A program made the translations under genes and the position numbers. Of a DNA stretch of 32,943 nt, positions 6,717-14,797 are shown in pieces. The notes under the pieces are model-generated. The model had not been told where the DNA came from, did no database searches, and saw only the letters and a list, made by a program, of their open reading frames with translations. The DNA is from an uncultured Oscillospiraceae bacterium. Lineage in GTDB: Bacteria > Bacillota > Clostridia > Oscillospirales > Oscillospiraceae. Numbering within the stretch: position 1 is the stretch's first letter; each line of letters opens with the position of its first letter. The stretch is from assembly GCA_900758315.1 (NCBI GenBank), contig CAAERF010000603.1, positions 1-32,943 of the forward strand, in the 5' to 3' direction.

Positions 6717-7130
6717 TCACTTCAATCTGCCGTATTCCTCGTCGGACACCGGCTCACACCACTCGCTTTTGCAGTTCTTTCCGGGCACCTCGACCGCCAG
6801 ATGCTGGAACCAGGAGTCGGGTGCCGCTCCGTGCCAGTGCTTTACGCCCGCCGGGATGTTGACCACATCTCCCGGATGCAGCTCCCGGGCCGGACTTCCC
6901 CACGCCTGATAATAGCCGCGCCCGGCGGTGACCAGCAAAATCTGACCGCCGCCCTGCTCCGCGTGGTGGATGTGCCAATGGTTGCGGCACCCCGGCTCAA
7001 AGGTCACGTTGCCGATGGCAACCTGCTCGGTGGAGAGCATGTTCAGATAGCTCTGCCCGTCAAAATACTGCGCAAACGCCTGGTTTTTCTCCCCCACGGG
7101 AAATGCACTCATCTTTTCCTGAACCGTCAT
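6717..7130 (-). CDS. Cupin domain protein
   Basis: 137 residues, a single cupin barrel. Cupin motif 1 is visible as NHWHIHHAEQGGGQILLVTAGRG in outline: His residues around 51-55, a downstream Gln/Glu, and the PG-rich turn. Motif 2 is LHPGDVVNIPAGVKHWHGA, with PAGVKHWHG carrying the last metal-binding His. Proteins of this type often accompany alcohol dehydrogenases and CMD proteins in small stress operons; the substrate is unknown. The start is the ATG at 7130, with GGGAGG upstream. The stop is 13 bases from the next gene, whose ribosome binding site lies in the gap. It is co-transcribed with the dehydrogenase by position. Confidence 0.85.
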   Translation of the reverse strand: MTVQEKMSAFPVGEKNQAFAQYFDGQSYLNMLSTEQVAIGNVTFEPGCRNHWHIHHAEQGGGQILLVTAGRGYYQAWGSPARELHPGDVVNIPAGVKHWHGAAPDSWFQHLAVEVPGKNCKSEWCEPVSDEEYGRLK

Positions 7131-7148
7131 GGCATCTATCCTCCCTTT

Positions 7149-8321
7149 TTACCGATAGGCCTTCGCAAAAATGGCGGCGCACGCCTCGCCGGACAGCGGT
7201 ACCCGGTCACAGGCAAACAAACCGCCCATGGTGGCGCGGGCATTCTGCGCCAGCGTCAAAAACTCGTCCTCCGTAATACCGTAGTCGGACATTTTCAGGT
7301 CCGCGACGCCGCAGTCCTCCTGTAGCTTGACCAGAGCGTGGATGAAGTCCATGGGCTGCGCCGCATCCTTCATCCCCAGCGCCTGGGCCATGCGGACAAA
7401 CCGGTCATCACAGGCGTGCTGTTCAATGAAATGGGTGAAGTACGCCTCAGAGATCATAATCAGGCCGGCGCCGTGGGGCAGATTCTGGTGGTAAGCGCTC
7501 ATGGCGTGCTCCATGGAATGCTCACTGGTGCAGGCGCTGATGGTCATCACCACACCGGACAGGGTATTGGCGAAGGCAACCCCCTCTCTGGCCTCCAGGT
7601 CGGAGCCGTCCTTCACCGCCCGGACCAGATACTTGCCGATATTCTCGATGGCAGTCAGCGCGTACATATCGCTCATCAGGCTGGCTGGCGCGGCAATATA
7701 GCACTCTACGCTGTGCAGCAGCGCGTCAAAGCCCTGGTAAGCCGTAAACTGCGGCGGCACAGAGGTCATCAGCTCAGGATCCACCACCGCAAGCTTGGGA
7801 AACAGGGAGTCAAAGCCGCCGAAGCCGATCTTCTCGTTGGTCTCCTCGTTGGAGATCACGCCGTACTGATCCACCTCACTGCCGGTTCCCGCCGTGGTTG
7901 TGATGGCAATAACAGGCAGCGGTTCCTCTGCCAGCGGACGGCCTTTACCGGTCCCGCTGGCAACGTAGTCCCACAGATCCCCTTCGTTGGTCGCCATCGC
8001 CGCAATCGCTTTGGACGCATCCATGACACTGCCGCCACCCAGCGCCACCACAAAGTCACAGCCCTGGGCACGGGCAAATGCCGCACCGTCCATCACCGTG
8101 GTTTTCAGCGGATTGGCCTGCACCCGGTCAAAGACAACCGACTCCGCTCCGGCGGCCGACAACTGCTCCCGGGTGCGTGCGAGGGCGCCGTTCTCCCGGA
8201 CTGCCCTGCCGTTCGAGATGACCAGCAGCGCCCTTTTTCCCGGCAGCTGCTGGGCGCTCAGCTCATTCAGCTTTCCCGCTCCAAACAAAATTCTGGTGGG
8301 TACATACATCTGAAAACTCAT
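7149..8321 (-). CDS. Iron-containing alcohol dehydrogenase
   Basis: 390 residues, family III (Fe-dependent) alcohol dehydrogenase of the FucO/DhaT/butanol dehydrogenase type. It has the NAD(P)-binding GGGSVMD (95-101) and probable iron ligands D199 and H203 (in GFDALLHSVE), H268 and H283 (in PHGAG). It reduces aldehydes or oxidises alcohols; the exact substrate cannot be read. The start is the ATG at 8321, with GGAGGAGG upstream; the frame extends to 8348 without a better site. It is first in a three-gene run with a cupin and a CMD protein, transcribed from a MerR-type promoter divergent from a MerR gene. By analogy with AdhR targets, methylglyoxal or formaldehyde detoxification is plausible. 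Confidence 0.93.
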   Translation of the reverse strand: MSFQMYVPTRILFGAGKLNELSAQQLPGKRALLVISNGRAVRENGALARTREQLSAAGAESVVFDRVQANPLKTTVMDGAAFARAQGCDFVVALGGGSVMDASKAIAAMATNEGDLWDYVASGTGKGRPLAEEPLPVIAITTTAGTGSEVDQYGVISNEETNEKIGFGGFDSLFPKLAVVDPELMTSVPPQFTAYQGFDALLHSVECYIAAPASLMSDMYALTAIENIGKYLVRAVKDGSDLEAREGVAFANTLSGVVMTISACTSEHSMEHAMSAYHQNLPHGAGLIMISEAYFTHFIEQHACDDRFVRMAQALGMKDAAQPMDFIHALVKLQEDCGVADLKMSDYGITEDEFLTLAQNARATMGGLFACDRVPLSGEACAAIFAKAYR

Positions 8322-8384
8322 ATTCAATTCCTCCTCCATTGACGGCAATCGTTTTTCGTGTTACCCTTCTTAAAGTTCGATTAG

Positions 8385-8415
8385 AGTATAAGACTTAAGG
8401 TTAACTTTAAGTCAA
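8385..8415 (-). promoter_or_regulatory. MerR-type promoter and AdhR-like operator
   Basis: On the minus strand TTGACT (8415-8410) and TATACT (8390-8385) are separated by exactly 19 bp, the over-long spacer of MerR-activated promoters. The spacer holds a 22-bp near-perfect dyad (8392-8413) with halves CTTAAGG-TTAA-CTTTAAG on the plus strand. This closely matches the published AdhR operator CTTAAAG-N4-CTTTAAG of B. subtilis. A further CTTAAAG half-site lies at 8369-8375. Confidence 0.85.
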
Positions 8416-8453
8416 GGCCCTATTGAAAAATTTTTTTGAACGGGAGCTGACCT

Positions 8454-8900
8454 ATGTTTTATACGATTGGCGAAATGGCGAAAAAGCTCAACGTAGCCCC
8501 CTCCACCCTCCGTTATTACGACAAAGAGGGTCTGCTGCCCTTTGTGGAGCGGTCGGACAGCGGCATCCGCATGTTTCAGGACTCCGATTACGACTGGCTC
8601 GCCATTATCGAATGTCTGAAAGGCACCGGAATGTCGATCAAGAACATCAAGGTTTTTATCGACTGGTGTCTGGAGGGCGATTCCACCATTGAAAAACGGC
8701 TCGCCATCATTGACCGGCAGCGGGAGCTGGTCAAGCAGCAGATGGCGGAACTGCAAAGGCATCTGGACCTGCTGGACTACAAGCACTGGTACTATGAGAC
8801 GGCCAGGGAGGCCGGAACCTGCGCTGTCCATGACCACATGCGGGAAGAGGATGTGCCGGAGCCGTTCCGGGCTGTCCGCGCAAAGCATGTAACGCTGTGA
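8454..8900 (+). CDS. MerR family regulator, AdhR/NmlR-like
   Basis: 148 residues. The N-terminal winged helix FYTIGEMAKKLNVAPSTLRYYDKEGLLP is a classic MerR DNA-binding domain (about 1-70). A dimerisation coiled coil follows (about 80-120, RLAIIDRQRELVKQQMAEL in outline), and the C-terminal tail is short. Two cysteines lie in the effector half (C67, in IDWC, and C122 by approximate count); aldehyde sensors of the AdhR/NmlR group use a cysteine for sensing, so one of these may serve. It is divergent from the dehydrogenase operon and almost certainly controls it through the 19-bp-spacer promoter between them. The ATG at 8454 is preceded by GGGAG. The inducer is inferred, not shown. Confidence 0.9.
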   Translation: MFYTIGEMAKKLNVAPSTLRYYDKEGLLPFVERSDSGIRMFQDSDYDWLAIIECLKGTGMSIKNIKVFIDWCLEGDSTIEKRLAIIDRQRELVKQQMAELQRHLDLLDYKHWYYETAREAGTCAVHDHMREEDVPEPFRAVRAKHVTL

Positions 8901-8930
8901 GTAAAAAAGTGTGGTTTACACCATCAAGAC

Positions 8931-8972
8931 AAAACGCGATGCAGATGGAATCCCATCCACATCGCGTTTTTC
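8931..8972. terminator. Bidirectional terminator between merR-like gene and ygiQ-like gene
   Basis: Arms AAAACGCGATG (8931-8941) and CATCGCGTTTT (8960-8970), with an inner GATGG/CCATC extension. A and T runs flank both sides, so it can serve both convergent genes. Confidence 0.85.
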
Positions 8973-8990
8973 CTTCTATTTACCAGGCCG

Positions 8991-10967
8991 TTACCGTTTC
9001 TTTTTCGGCCCCTCTTTCCGTCGCCCCGTTTTGGACGCAGAACTGCCTTTTTGCCGCGTTTTATCAGGCTTTTTTCCTCCGTTTGCCTCCAAACCGTTCC
9101 TGTTTTTCCCGCTCCCGGGCTTTCCGTTCCCTCTCCCGGAACGGGGCGGATAGGGTCGGATGAGACATCTGGACTCAAAGCCGATCAGGTCCTCCCGACC
9201 CGCCTTAATCAGCGCCTCCTTGACCAGACGCCAGTTCTCCGGCGCTTTCCACTGGAGCAGCGCCCGCTGAAGCCGCTTTTCATGGGGATCGGTGGCCACA
9301 TAGACCGGCTTCATGGTCCGTGGGTCAATACCGGTGTAGTACATGCAGGTGGAACGACATCCCGGCACCGGATAGAAGTCCTGGACCTGTTCCGGCTGCC
9401 GGTGTCTGGCGTTGAGATACTCCGCCAGGGCCACCGCATCCTGCAACGTACTGCCCGGGTGGGAGGACATCAGATAGGGCACCAGGTACTGATTTTTCCC
9501 GGCATTTTTGTTCAGGCTGTTGTACTTCTGCTGGAACCGCTCATAGACCTCGATATGGGGTTTGCCCATGTAGTCCAGCACCGAGTTGATGCAGTGTTCC
9601 GGCGCCACCTTCAGCTGGCCGGACACATGATATTGAACCAACTCCCGGAAAAAGGTGTCCTTTTTATCGCAGAGCATGTAGTCATAGCGGATGCCGGAAC
9701 GGATGAAAATCTTCTTGATCCCGGGAATCTTTCGCAGCTTGCGCAGCAGCGCCACATAGTCCGACTCGTCAGCGTCCAGGTTGGGACAGGGTTCCGGAGC
9801 CAGACAATTTCGCTTGGCGCAGACACCCTGTTTCAGTTGTTTTTTGCAGCTGGGGTGGCGCAGATTGGCGGTGGGACCGCCTACGTCGTGGATATACCCT
9901 TTAAAGCCCGGGTGGTGGGTCAGGGCGGTTACCTCCCGGATCACGCTCTCGTGGCTGCGGCAGGTCATCATCCGTCCCTGGTGGAAGGCCAGCGCGCAGA
10001 AATTACAGCCGCCGATACAGCCCCGGTTGTGGGTCACCGAAAAGCGTACCTCTTCGATGGCGGGCACGCCGCCCATGGCCTCGTACATGGGGTGTGGCTC
10101 CCGGACATAGGGTAGCTCCGCCACCCGGTCCAGCTCCGGCGTGGACAAGGGCATCTGAGGTGGGTTGGTAATCAACCAGCGATTGCCGTGCTTTTGGAGG
10201 ATGGCCCGGCCACGGACCGGATCATGCTCCTCGTACTCCACCTGGTTGGCCCGGGCATAGGCCACTTTATCCGCCCGCACCTCCTCGTAGGAGGGCACCT
10301 CCACCTTCGGATAGGGACAGCCGGACACGTCCCGGGCACTGTAGCTGGTTCCCCGCACGTCGGTAATCTCACTGACCGGCGTTCCGTCCCTCAGTCGGGC
10401 GGCAATCTCCAGACTCGCCGCCTCTCCCATGCCGTAGGTCAGCAGGTCCGCCCGGGCGTCAAACAGAATGCTCCGGCGAACCTGATCGCTCCAGTAATCG
10501 TAGTGGGCAAACCGGCGCAGCGACGCCTCCAGCCCGCCGATGATCAGCGGAATGTCACCGAACGCCTCCCGCACCCGGTTGGCGTAGACGATGGTGGCCC
10601 GGTCCGGCCGCAAACCCGGTCGATTTCCCGGGGAATAGGCATCCTGCCGACGCCGTTTTTTCGCCGCCGTATAGTGGGCCACCATGGAGTCCAGATTCCC
10701 GGCCGAGATCATCACGCCCAGCCGGGGTCTGCCCATGGCCTGGAAGGGCTCCGCGCTGTGCCAGTCCGGCTGGGCCAGGTAGGCCACCCGGTACCCCTCC
10801 GCCTCCAGCACCCGGGCGATCACCACGCCGCCGAAGGAAGGATGGTCCACATAGGCGTCCCCGTTGACGATCAGAAAATCGTACCAGTCCCAGCCCCGGG
10901 CCTCCATATCCGCCCGGGACACCGGCAGGAAGGGATTGACCGCCTGCTTTTCTCTGAGGCCGCTCAT
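8991..10967 (-). CDS. YgiQ family radical SAM protein (UPF0313)
   Basis: 658 residues. The N-terminal domain starts FLPVSRADMEARGWDWYDFL and contains NGDAYVDHPSFGGVVIAR, both diagnostic of YgiQ. The radical SAM cluster is C317-x3-C321-x2-C324 in NRGCIGGCNFC. The C-terminal tail (last ~45 residues) is lysine/arginine-rich and low-complexity, ending in KKKR, and looks disordered and possibly nucleic-acid binding. The substrate of the family is unknown. The start codon overlaps the stop of the upstream phosphatase/acetyltransferase gene (ATGA, 10967-10964), so it is the last gene of the pyrimidine operon run. The ribosome binding site is weak, consistent with translational coupling. Confidence 0.92.
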   Translation of the reverse strand: MSGLREKQAVNPFLPVSRADMEARGWDWYDFLIVNGDAYVDHPSFGGVVIARVLEAEGYRVAYLAQPDWHSAEPFQAMGRPRLGVMISAGNLDSMVAHYTAAKKRRRQDAYSPGNRPGLRPDRATIVYANRVREAFGDIPLIIGGLEASLRRFAHYDYWSDQVRRSILFDARADLLTYGMGEAASLEIAARLRDGTPVSEITDVRGTSYSARDVSGCPYPKVEVPSYEEVRADKVAYARANQVEYEEHDPVRGRAILQKHGNRWLITNPPQMPLSTPELDRVAELPYVREPHPMYEAMGGVPAIEEVRFSVTHNRGCIGGCNFCALAFHQGRMMTCRSHESVIREVTALTHHPGFKGYIHDVGGPTANLRHPSCKKQLKQGVCAKRNCLAPEPCPNLDADESDYVALLRKLRKIPGIKKIFIRSGIRYDYMLCDKKDTFFRELVQYHVSGQLKVAPEHCINSVLDYMGKPHIEVYERFQQKYNSLNKNAGKNQYLVPYLMSSHPGSTLQDAVALAEYLNARHRQPEQVQDFYPVPGCRSTCMYYTGIDPRTMKPVYVATDPHEKRLQRALLQWKAPENWRLVKEALIKAGREDLIGFESRCLIRPYPPRSGRGNGKPGSGKNRNGLEANGGKKPDKTRQKGSSASKTGRRKEGPKKKR

Positions 10968-12130
10968 TCTGCGTAACCGATGTACTTTTCCAGCAGATCC
11001 AACGGCACATCGCTATCCGGCGCCGGACCAATGCGCCGGAACTCATTGCGGGCATAAAACCGCTGGGCCACTTCGTTGTCGGGACTGCATCGGAGCCGCA
11101 GCCTGTCCCGGCCCATCGGACGGAAGGTGGACACCGCCTGACCGATCAGCTGAACGCCCAGCCCGTGCTTTCGGAATGCGGGATTCATGTAATAGAAGGG
11201 GATATAGCCCGCCTGCTCCTCCGCGTACCGTTCCAGATCCATCTGGAGCAGTCCGGCGATCTCATCACCCACCATGGCCACCATAACAGCGGCGGGATTC
11301 CGGAGGCTGGCGGCCCGGGCCGCTTCATAGAATTTCTCTCCGGGGAAGGGCAGCTCCGGACCGTGGATGCCAATCCAGGCCTCCCGCCGGTACTGGCCGT
11401 ACAGCGCCCGCTCACCCACCGGGTCCCAAGGCCGGTACCAGACGTTCTGGTCCTCCAGCGGCGTAGATGCCTCCTGCTCCCGCCACCAGGTCTGCTTGCC
11501 CAGGGTGGAGAGCTCTTCGCTCAGGTGGGAACCGTCGGCGTAAAACCGTACCTGTGCCCTTCCGTCCTCAAAATCCACACAGCTGACGCCGGTATTGTCG
11601 CTGGGAAGAATCCGGTTGAGTTCTGACAGCGGATGGCCGTAAAATGCGGTCATCGCTGTCCGGATGGCCACGCCGTGGCTGACACAGACGATGGTCTGTC
11701 CCTCGTGAGCCCGAGCTAACCGATCATAGGTCTCCAGCACCCGCTTCTGCACCTCCGGGAAGGACTCCCCGCCCGGGGAATCGTAGTTCAGGTCCCCCCG
11801 GGAAAACTGATCCATCCGCTCCGGATCCTGCCGAGCGCCGCCGCCCCAGGTCTGATCCTCCCAACGGCCCATATGGATCTCCCGCAGGCCCGGCTCCAGG
11901 TGCAGAGGCAGTCCTTTGGGCTCATAGATGGCTTTGGCGGTCATGCGGGTGCGGTAGAGGTCGCTGGAATACACTGCATCCACAGGGATGTCCCGGAAGC
12001 GCTCGGCCAATGCCGCAATCTGCTGGTACCCCATCGGGGTTACCAGGCTGTCATATTGTCCATGGATCCGGCGGTACAGGTTTCCCTCCGCCTCAGCATG
12101 GCGGACAATATAAATTCTGGTCATAGTCAT
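10964..12130 (-). CDS. Histidine phosphatase-GNAT acetyltransferase fusion
   Basis: 388 residues with two domains. Residues 1-~205 are a histidine phosphatase (phosphoglycerate mutase-like) with the RHG-type motif VRHAEAEGN (R10, H11), acid residue E84 in LREIHMG and the second catalytic histidine H152 in CVSHG. Residues ~225-388 are a GNAT N-acetyltransferase, with the acetyl-CoA loop R320-KHGLG and the C-terminal NEVAQRFYARNEFRRIG block. Substrates of neither domain are known. It lies 39 bases after pyrD and is coupled to the ygiQ-like gene. Two start codons (12130 and 12124) are close together; the ribosome binding site AAAGAGA is weak and fits either. The single uninterrupted frame with both active sites intact argues against a sequencing fusion. 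Confidence 0.88.
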   Translation of the reverse strand: MTMTRIYIVRHAEAEGNLYRRIHGQYDSLVTPMGYQQIAALAERFRDIPVDAVYSSDLYRTRMTAKAIYEPKGLPLHLEPGLREIHMGRWEDQTWGGGARQDPERMDQFSRGDLNYDSPGGESFPEVQKRVLETYDRLARAHEGQTIVCVSHGVAIRTAMTAFYGHPLSELNRILPSDNTGVSCVDFEDGRAQVRFYADGSHLSEELSTLGKQTWWREQEASTPLEDQNVWYRPWDPVGERALYGQYRREAWIGIHGPELPFPGEKFYEAARAASLRNPAAVMVAMVGDEIAGLLQMDLERYAEEQAGYIPFYYMNPAFRKHGLGVQLIGQAVSTFRPMGRDRLRLRCSPDNEVAQRFYARNEFRRIGPAPDSDVPLDLLEKYIGYAE

Positions 12131-12169
12131 TCTCTTTTCTTTTTATATCGTAGTATTGCGCGCCACAGG

Positions 12170-13087
12170 TCACCAGGGCAGGACGCCGCCAGTCAGCTCC
12201 CGGACCGCAGTCAGCTGCTGGGCTGCTGCGATTTCCGCCAGCTCATCCCGAACCCGCAGCGCAGCAAAGGGATCCACCAGGTTGGCTGTTCCCACTGCCA
12301 CCGCAGTCGCGCCGGCCAGCATCAGCTGTGCCGCGTCTTCACCGGTGGATACGCCGCCCATTCCCATCACGGGGATCTTCACCGCATTGCTCACTTCCCA
12401 GACCATGCGCACCGCAATGGGCAACACTGCGGGACCGGACAGGCCGCCGGTATTCATCTTCAAAACCGGCCGCCGGGTCTTCACGTCAATCCGCATACCG
12501 CGGACAGTGTTAATCAGGGACACCGCGTCCGCACCCGCCGCCTCCACCGCCTTGGCGATGGCGGTGATGTCGGTTACGTTGGGGGACAGCTTCACCATCA
12601 CTGGCACCGTGGCACTCCGTTTCGCCGCCGCAGTCACCTCTGCCGCCAGCTCCGGCACCACGCCGTACTGAAGGCCACCGCATTTCACGTTGGGACAGGA
12701 CACGTTGACCTCAATCATGTCCACGCCGGCCCGGCTGAGCTTCTCGCTCATGAGGGCATACTCCTCCGGGGTGTTGCCGGAGATGTTTGCGATGACGCAC
12801 AGGTCATGTTTGCGCAGTTCGGGCAGTTCTTTGGCGATGAATTCATCCACTCCCGGGTTTTGCAGGCCCACCGAATTGAGAATTCCCATGGGTGTTTCCG
12901 CCACCCGGGGAGGTGGGTTCCCCTCTCTCGGTGTAAAGGTAAGTCCCTTGCATGATATGCCACCTAACTGGCTGATATCGTAGAATTCGCCGAATTCGCG
13001 GCCAAACCCATAGGTTCCAGAGGTGACAACGATGGGATTTTTCATGGAAATACCGGCAAAATCTACCCGCATATCGATCTTATTCAT
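12170..13087 (-). CDS. pyrD: Dihydroorotate dehydrogenase B (NAD+), catalytic subunit
   Basis: 305 residues, class 1B type. It oxidises dihydroorotate to orotate on FMN. C131 in VNVSCPNVKCGG is the catalytic base, and K47 in SCKGLT binds substrate/FMN. The C-terminal MGMGGVSTGEDA and VAVGTANL segments bind the FMN phosphate. It works as a complex with PyrK, which passes electrons to NAD. The start is the ATG at 13087, with GAGGAGG upstream. It overlaps the end of pyrK by 8 bases, so the two subunits are coupled. Confidence 0.95.
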   Translation of the reverse strand: MNKIDMRVDFAGISMKNPIVVTSGTYGFGREFGEFYDISQLGGISCKGLTFTPREGNPPPRVAETPMGILNSVGLQNPGVDEFIAKELPELRKHDLCVIANISGNTPEEYALMSEKLSRAGVDMIEVNVSCPNVKCGGLQYGVVPELAAEVTAAAKRSATVPVMVKLSPNVTDITAIAKAVEAAGADAVSLINTVRGMRIDVKTRRPVLKMNTGGLSGPAVLPIAVRMVWEVSNAVKIPVMGMGGVSTGEDAAQLMLAGATAVAVGTANLVDPFAALRVRDELAEIAAAQQLTAVRELTGGVLPW

Positions 13088-13835
13088 CCCATTCCACCTC
13101 CTCGCTGGGGAACACCGGCCCGTCTTTACAGACCCTTCTGTAATGCCCATTCACTTTACAGGAACAGGTGAGACAGGCACCGATGCCGCAGGCCATCCGC
13201 TCCTCCAGAGAGACCTGACACGGGGTCCCCTCCCCTGCTGTTACCCGGGAAATCGCCCGCAGCATGGGGGTAGGACCGCAGGCCAGCACTGCAGAATAGG
13301 TACCCTCCTGCAAACAGCGGCGAATCACCTGGTCCACCGTCCCCGGAACGCCAAGGGTCCCGTCCTCGGTGGCCACTTCCACCGCAACGCCGGCCTGTCG
13401 GAAGTCTTCGACCAGAATCGAGCCCGTTCTCGTCCGGAATCCCAGGGCAGCCACCGCCCCTTCCGGCGCGGATTTCGCCGCGAAAAGCAGCGGTGCGGTA
13501 CCGATACCGCCGCCGGCCAGCAGCACCTTTCCGGATTCCGGCAGCTGGAAGCCGGTTCCCAAAGGTCCCAGCACATCCAGCGCCTCGCCCACCTTCCGTT
13601 CCGCCAGCCACTGTGTCCCTGTGCCGCGGACTTGAAAGACGATGCGCAGCAGTCCGCCACCGGCGTCGCAGATGGAGATGGGACGCCGGAGCAACAGGCC
13701 CTCACCGCATTTGATATGGACAAACTGGCCGGGCCGGGCCTGCTCTGCGATCTCGCCCGCGTCCAGCTGGAAGGAAAAAATATCTGAGGTTAATTTTCGT
13801 ATTTCGGAAATATTATACAACTTTTTTACGGCCAT
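13080..13835 (-). CDS. pyrK: Dihydroorotate dehydrogenase B electron-transfer subunit
   Basis: 251 residues. It is an FAD-binding ferredoxin-reductase fold with RRPISI (50-55) for FAD and GGGIGTAPL (108-116) for NAD. The C-terminal [2Fe-2S] ligands are C216, C221, C224 and C236 (CGIGACLTCSC ... VCKDGP). It carries electrons from PyrD to NAD+. The ATG at 13835 follows AGAGGAG by 4 bases. It is 18 bases downstream of pyrF. Confidence 0.95.
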   Translation of the reverse strand: MAVKKLYNISEIRKLTSDIFSFQLDAGEIAEQARPGQFVHIKCGEGLLLRRPISICDAGGGLLRIVFQVRGTGTQWLAERKVGEALDVLGPLGTGFQLPESGKVLLAGGGIGTAPLLFAAKSAPEGAVAALGFRTRTGSILVEDFRQAGVAVEVATEDGTLGVPGTVDQVIRRCLQEGTYSAVLACGPTPMLRAISRVTAGEGTPCQVSLEERMACGIGACLTCSCKVNGHYRRVCKDGPVFPSEEVEWDE

Positions 13836-13853
13836 ATTACTCCTCTTTCCTGA

Positions 13854-14780
13854 TCACAGAATCGGGGTCACTGCCCGGATATCGTCCCGCATGGCCAAGG
13901 CGGCCTGACGGGCTGCTTCGGCATAGTCCCGTCCATCCTGCCCGGTTTTCTGCCAAGCACACATGATCCCCCGGGAGGAATTGACGATGGCGCCTCGTCC
14001 ATAGGGATCAAAGGCGTAGGCCACATCCTCTGCCGTCCCGCCCTGGGCGCCGTAGCCGGGTACCAGGAAGAAGGTGTTGGGCATCTGCTTGCGCAGTCTG
14101 CGCAGATCGGAGGGATAGGTCGCGCCGGTGACCGCGCCCACCCGGCTGAAGCCGTACTTGCTGCCCTGGGTGCCCTTGCCCCAGCGCTCCACCAGTTCCG
14201 CCATCACGGTATAGACCACCCGGTCTCCGGCCACCATATCCTGTAGCTCCACAGCCGAGGGATTGGAGGTGCGCACCAGCACAAACAGGCACTTGTCCTC
14301 CTCTTCCGCCACGGTCAAGAAGGGCTTGACCGCATCACTGCCCATGTAGCCGTTGACGGTCACGCAGTCCGCGTCAAATCCGGCGAGCCTGCTCTCGCCC
14401 ACCGTGGTCTTTCCCAGCCAGCCCTCTGCATAGGCGGTGGCAGTGGAACCGATATCGCCCCGCTTGATGTCGGCGATGACAAAGAACCCCTTCTGTTTGG
14501 CGTACTGGATGGTCCGCTCCAGCATTTCCATGCCCTCCCAGCCCAGGTTTTCATAGTAGGCCGCCTGGGGCTTTACTGCGGGGACAATGTCGGCCAGGGC
14601 GTCCATCAGGCCGCAGTTAAAGGTGTAGATCGCCTCCGCCGCCGCCTTCCGGGTCTCTCCATAGGCCGCAATCATCTCCGCCCGGATATGAGGCGGCACA
14701 TATTCCAGCCGGGCGTCCAGCCCCGCCACAGTGGGATTTTTCATCTCGCGAATTTTTTCCTGCAACACATCAAAAGACAT
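13854..14780 (-). CDS. pyrF: Orotidine 5'-phosphate decarboxylase
   Basis: 308 residues, the longer (type 2) OMP decarboxylase. It makes UMP from OMP. The catalytic charged network is visible in VIADIKRGDIGSTA, and GLDARLEYVP near the start binds the pyrimidine. PGYGAQGG near residue 245 is the phosphate loop. The start at 14780 was chosen for its AAGGAAGG site. An upstream ATG at 14801 overlaps the pyrC stop but lacks a ribosome binding site and adds a basic seven-residue extension. Confidence 0.95.
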   Translation of the reverse strand: MSFDVLQEKIREMKNPTVAGLDARLEYVPPHIRAEMIAAYGETRKAAAEAIYTFNCGLMDALADIVPAVKPQAAYYENLGWEGMEMLERTIQYAKQKGFFVIADIKRGDIGSTATAYAEGWLGKTTVGESRLAGFDADCVTVNGYMGSDAVKPFLTVAEEEDKCLFVLVRTSNPSAVELQDMVAGDRVVYTVMAELVERWGKGTQGSKYGFSRVGAVTGATYPSDLRRLRKQMPNTFFLVPGYGAQGGTAEDVAYAFDPYGRGAIVNSSRGIMCAWQKTGQDGRDYAEAARQAALAMRDDIRAVTPIL

Positions 14781-14797
14781 AAGACGCCTTCCTTTCC

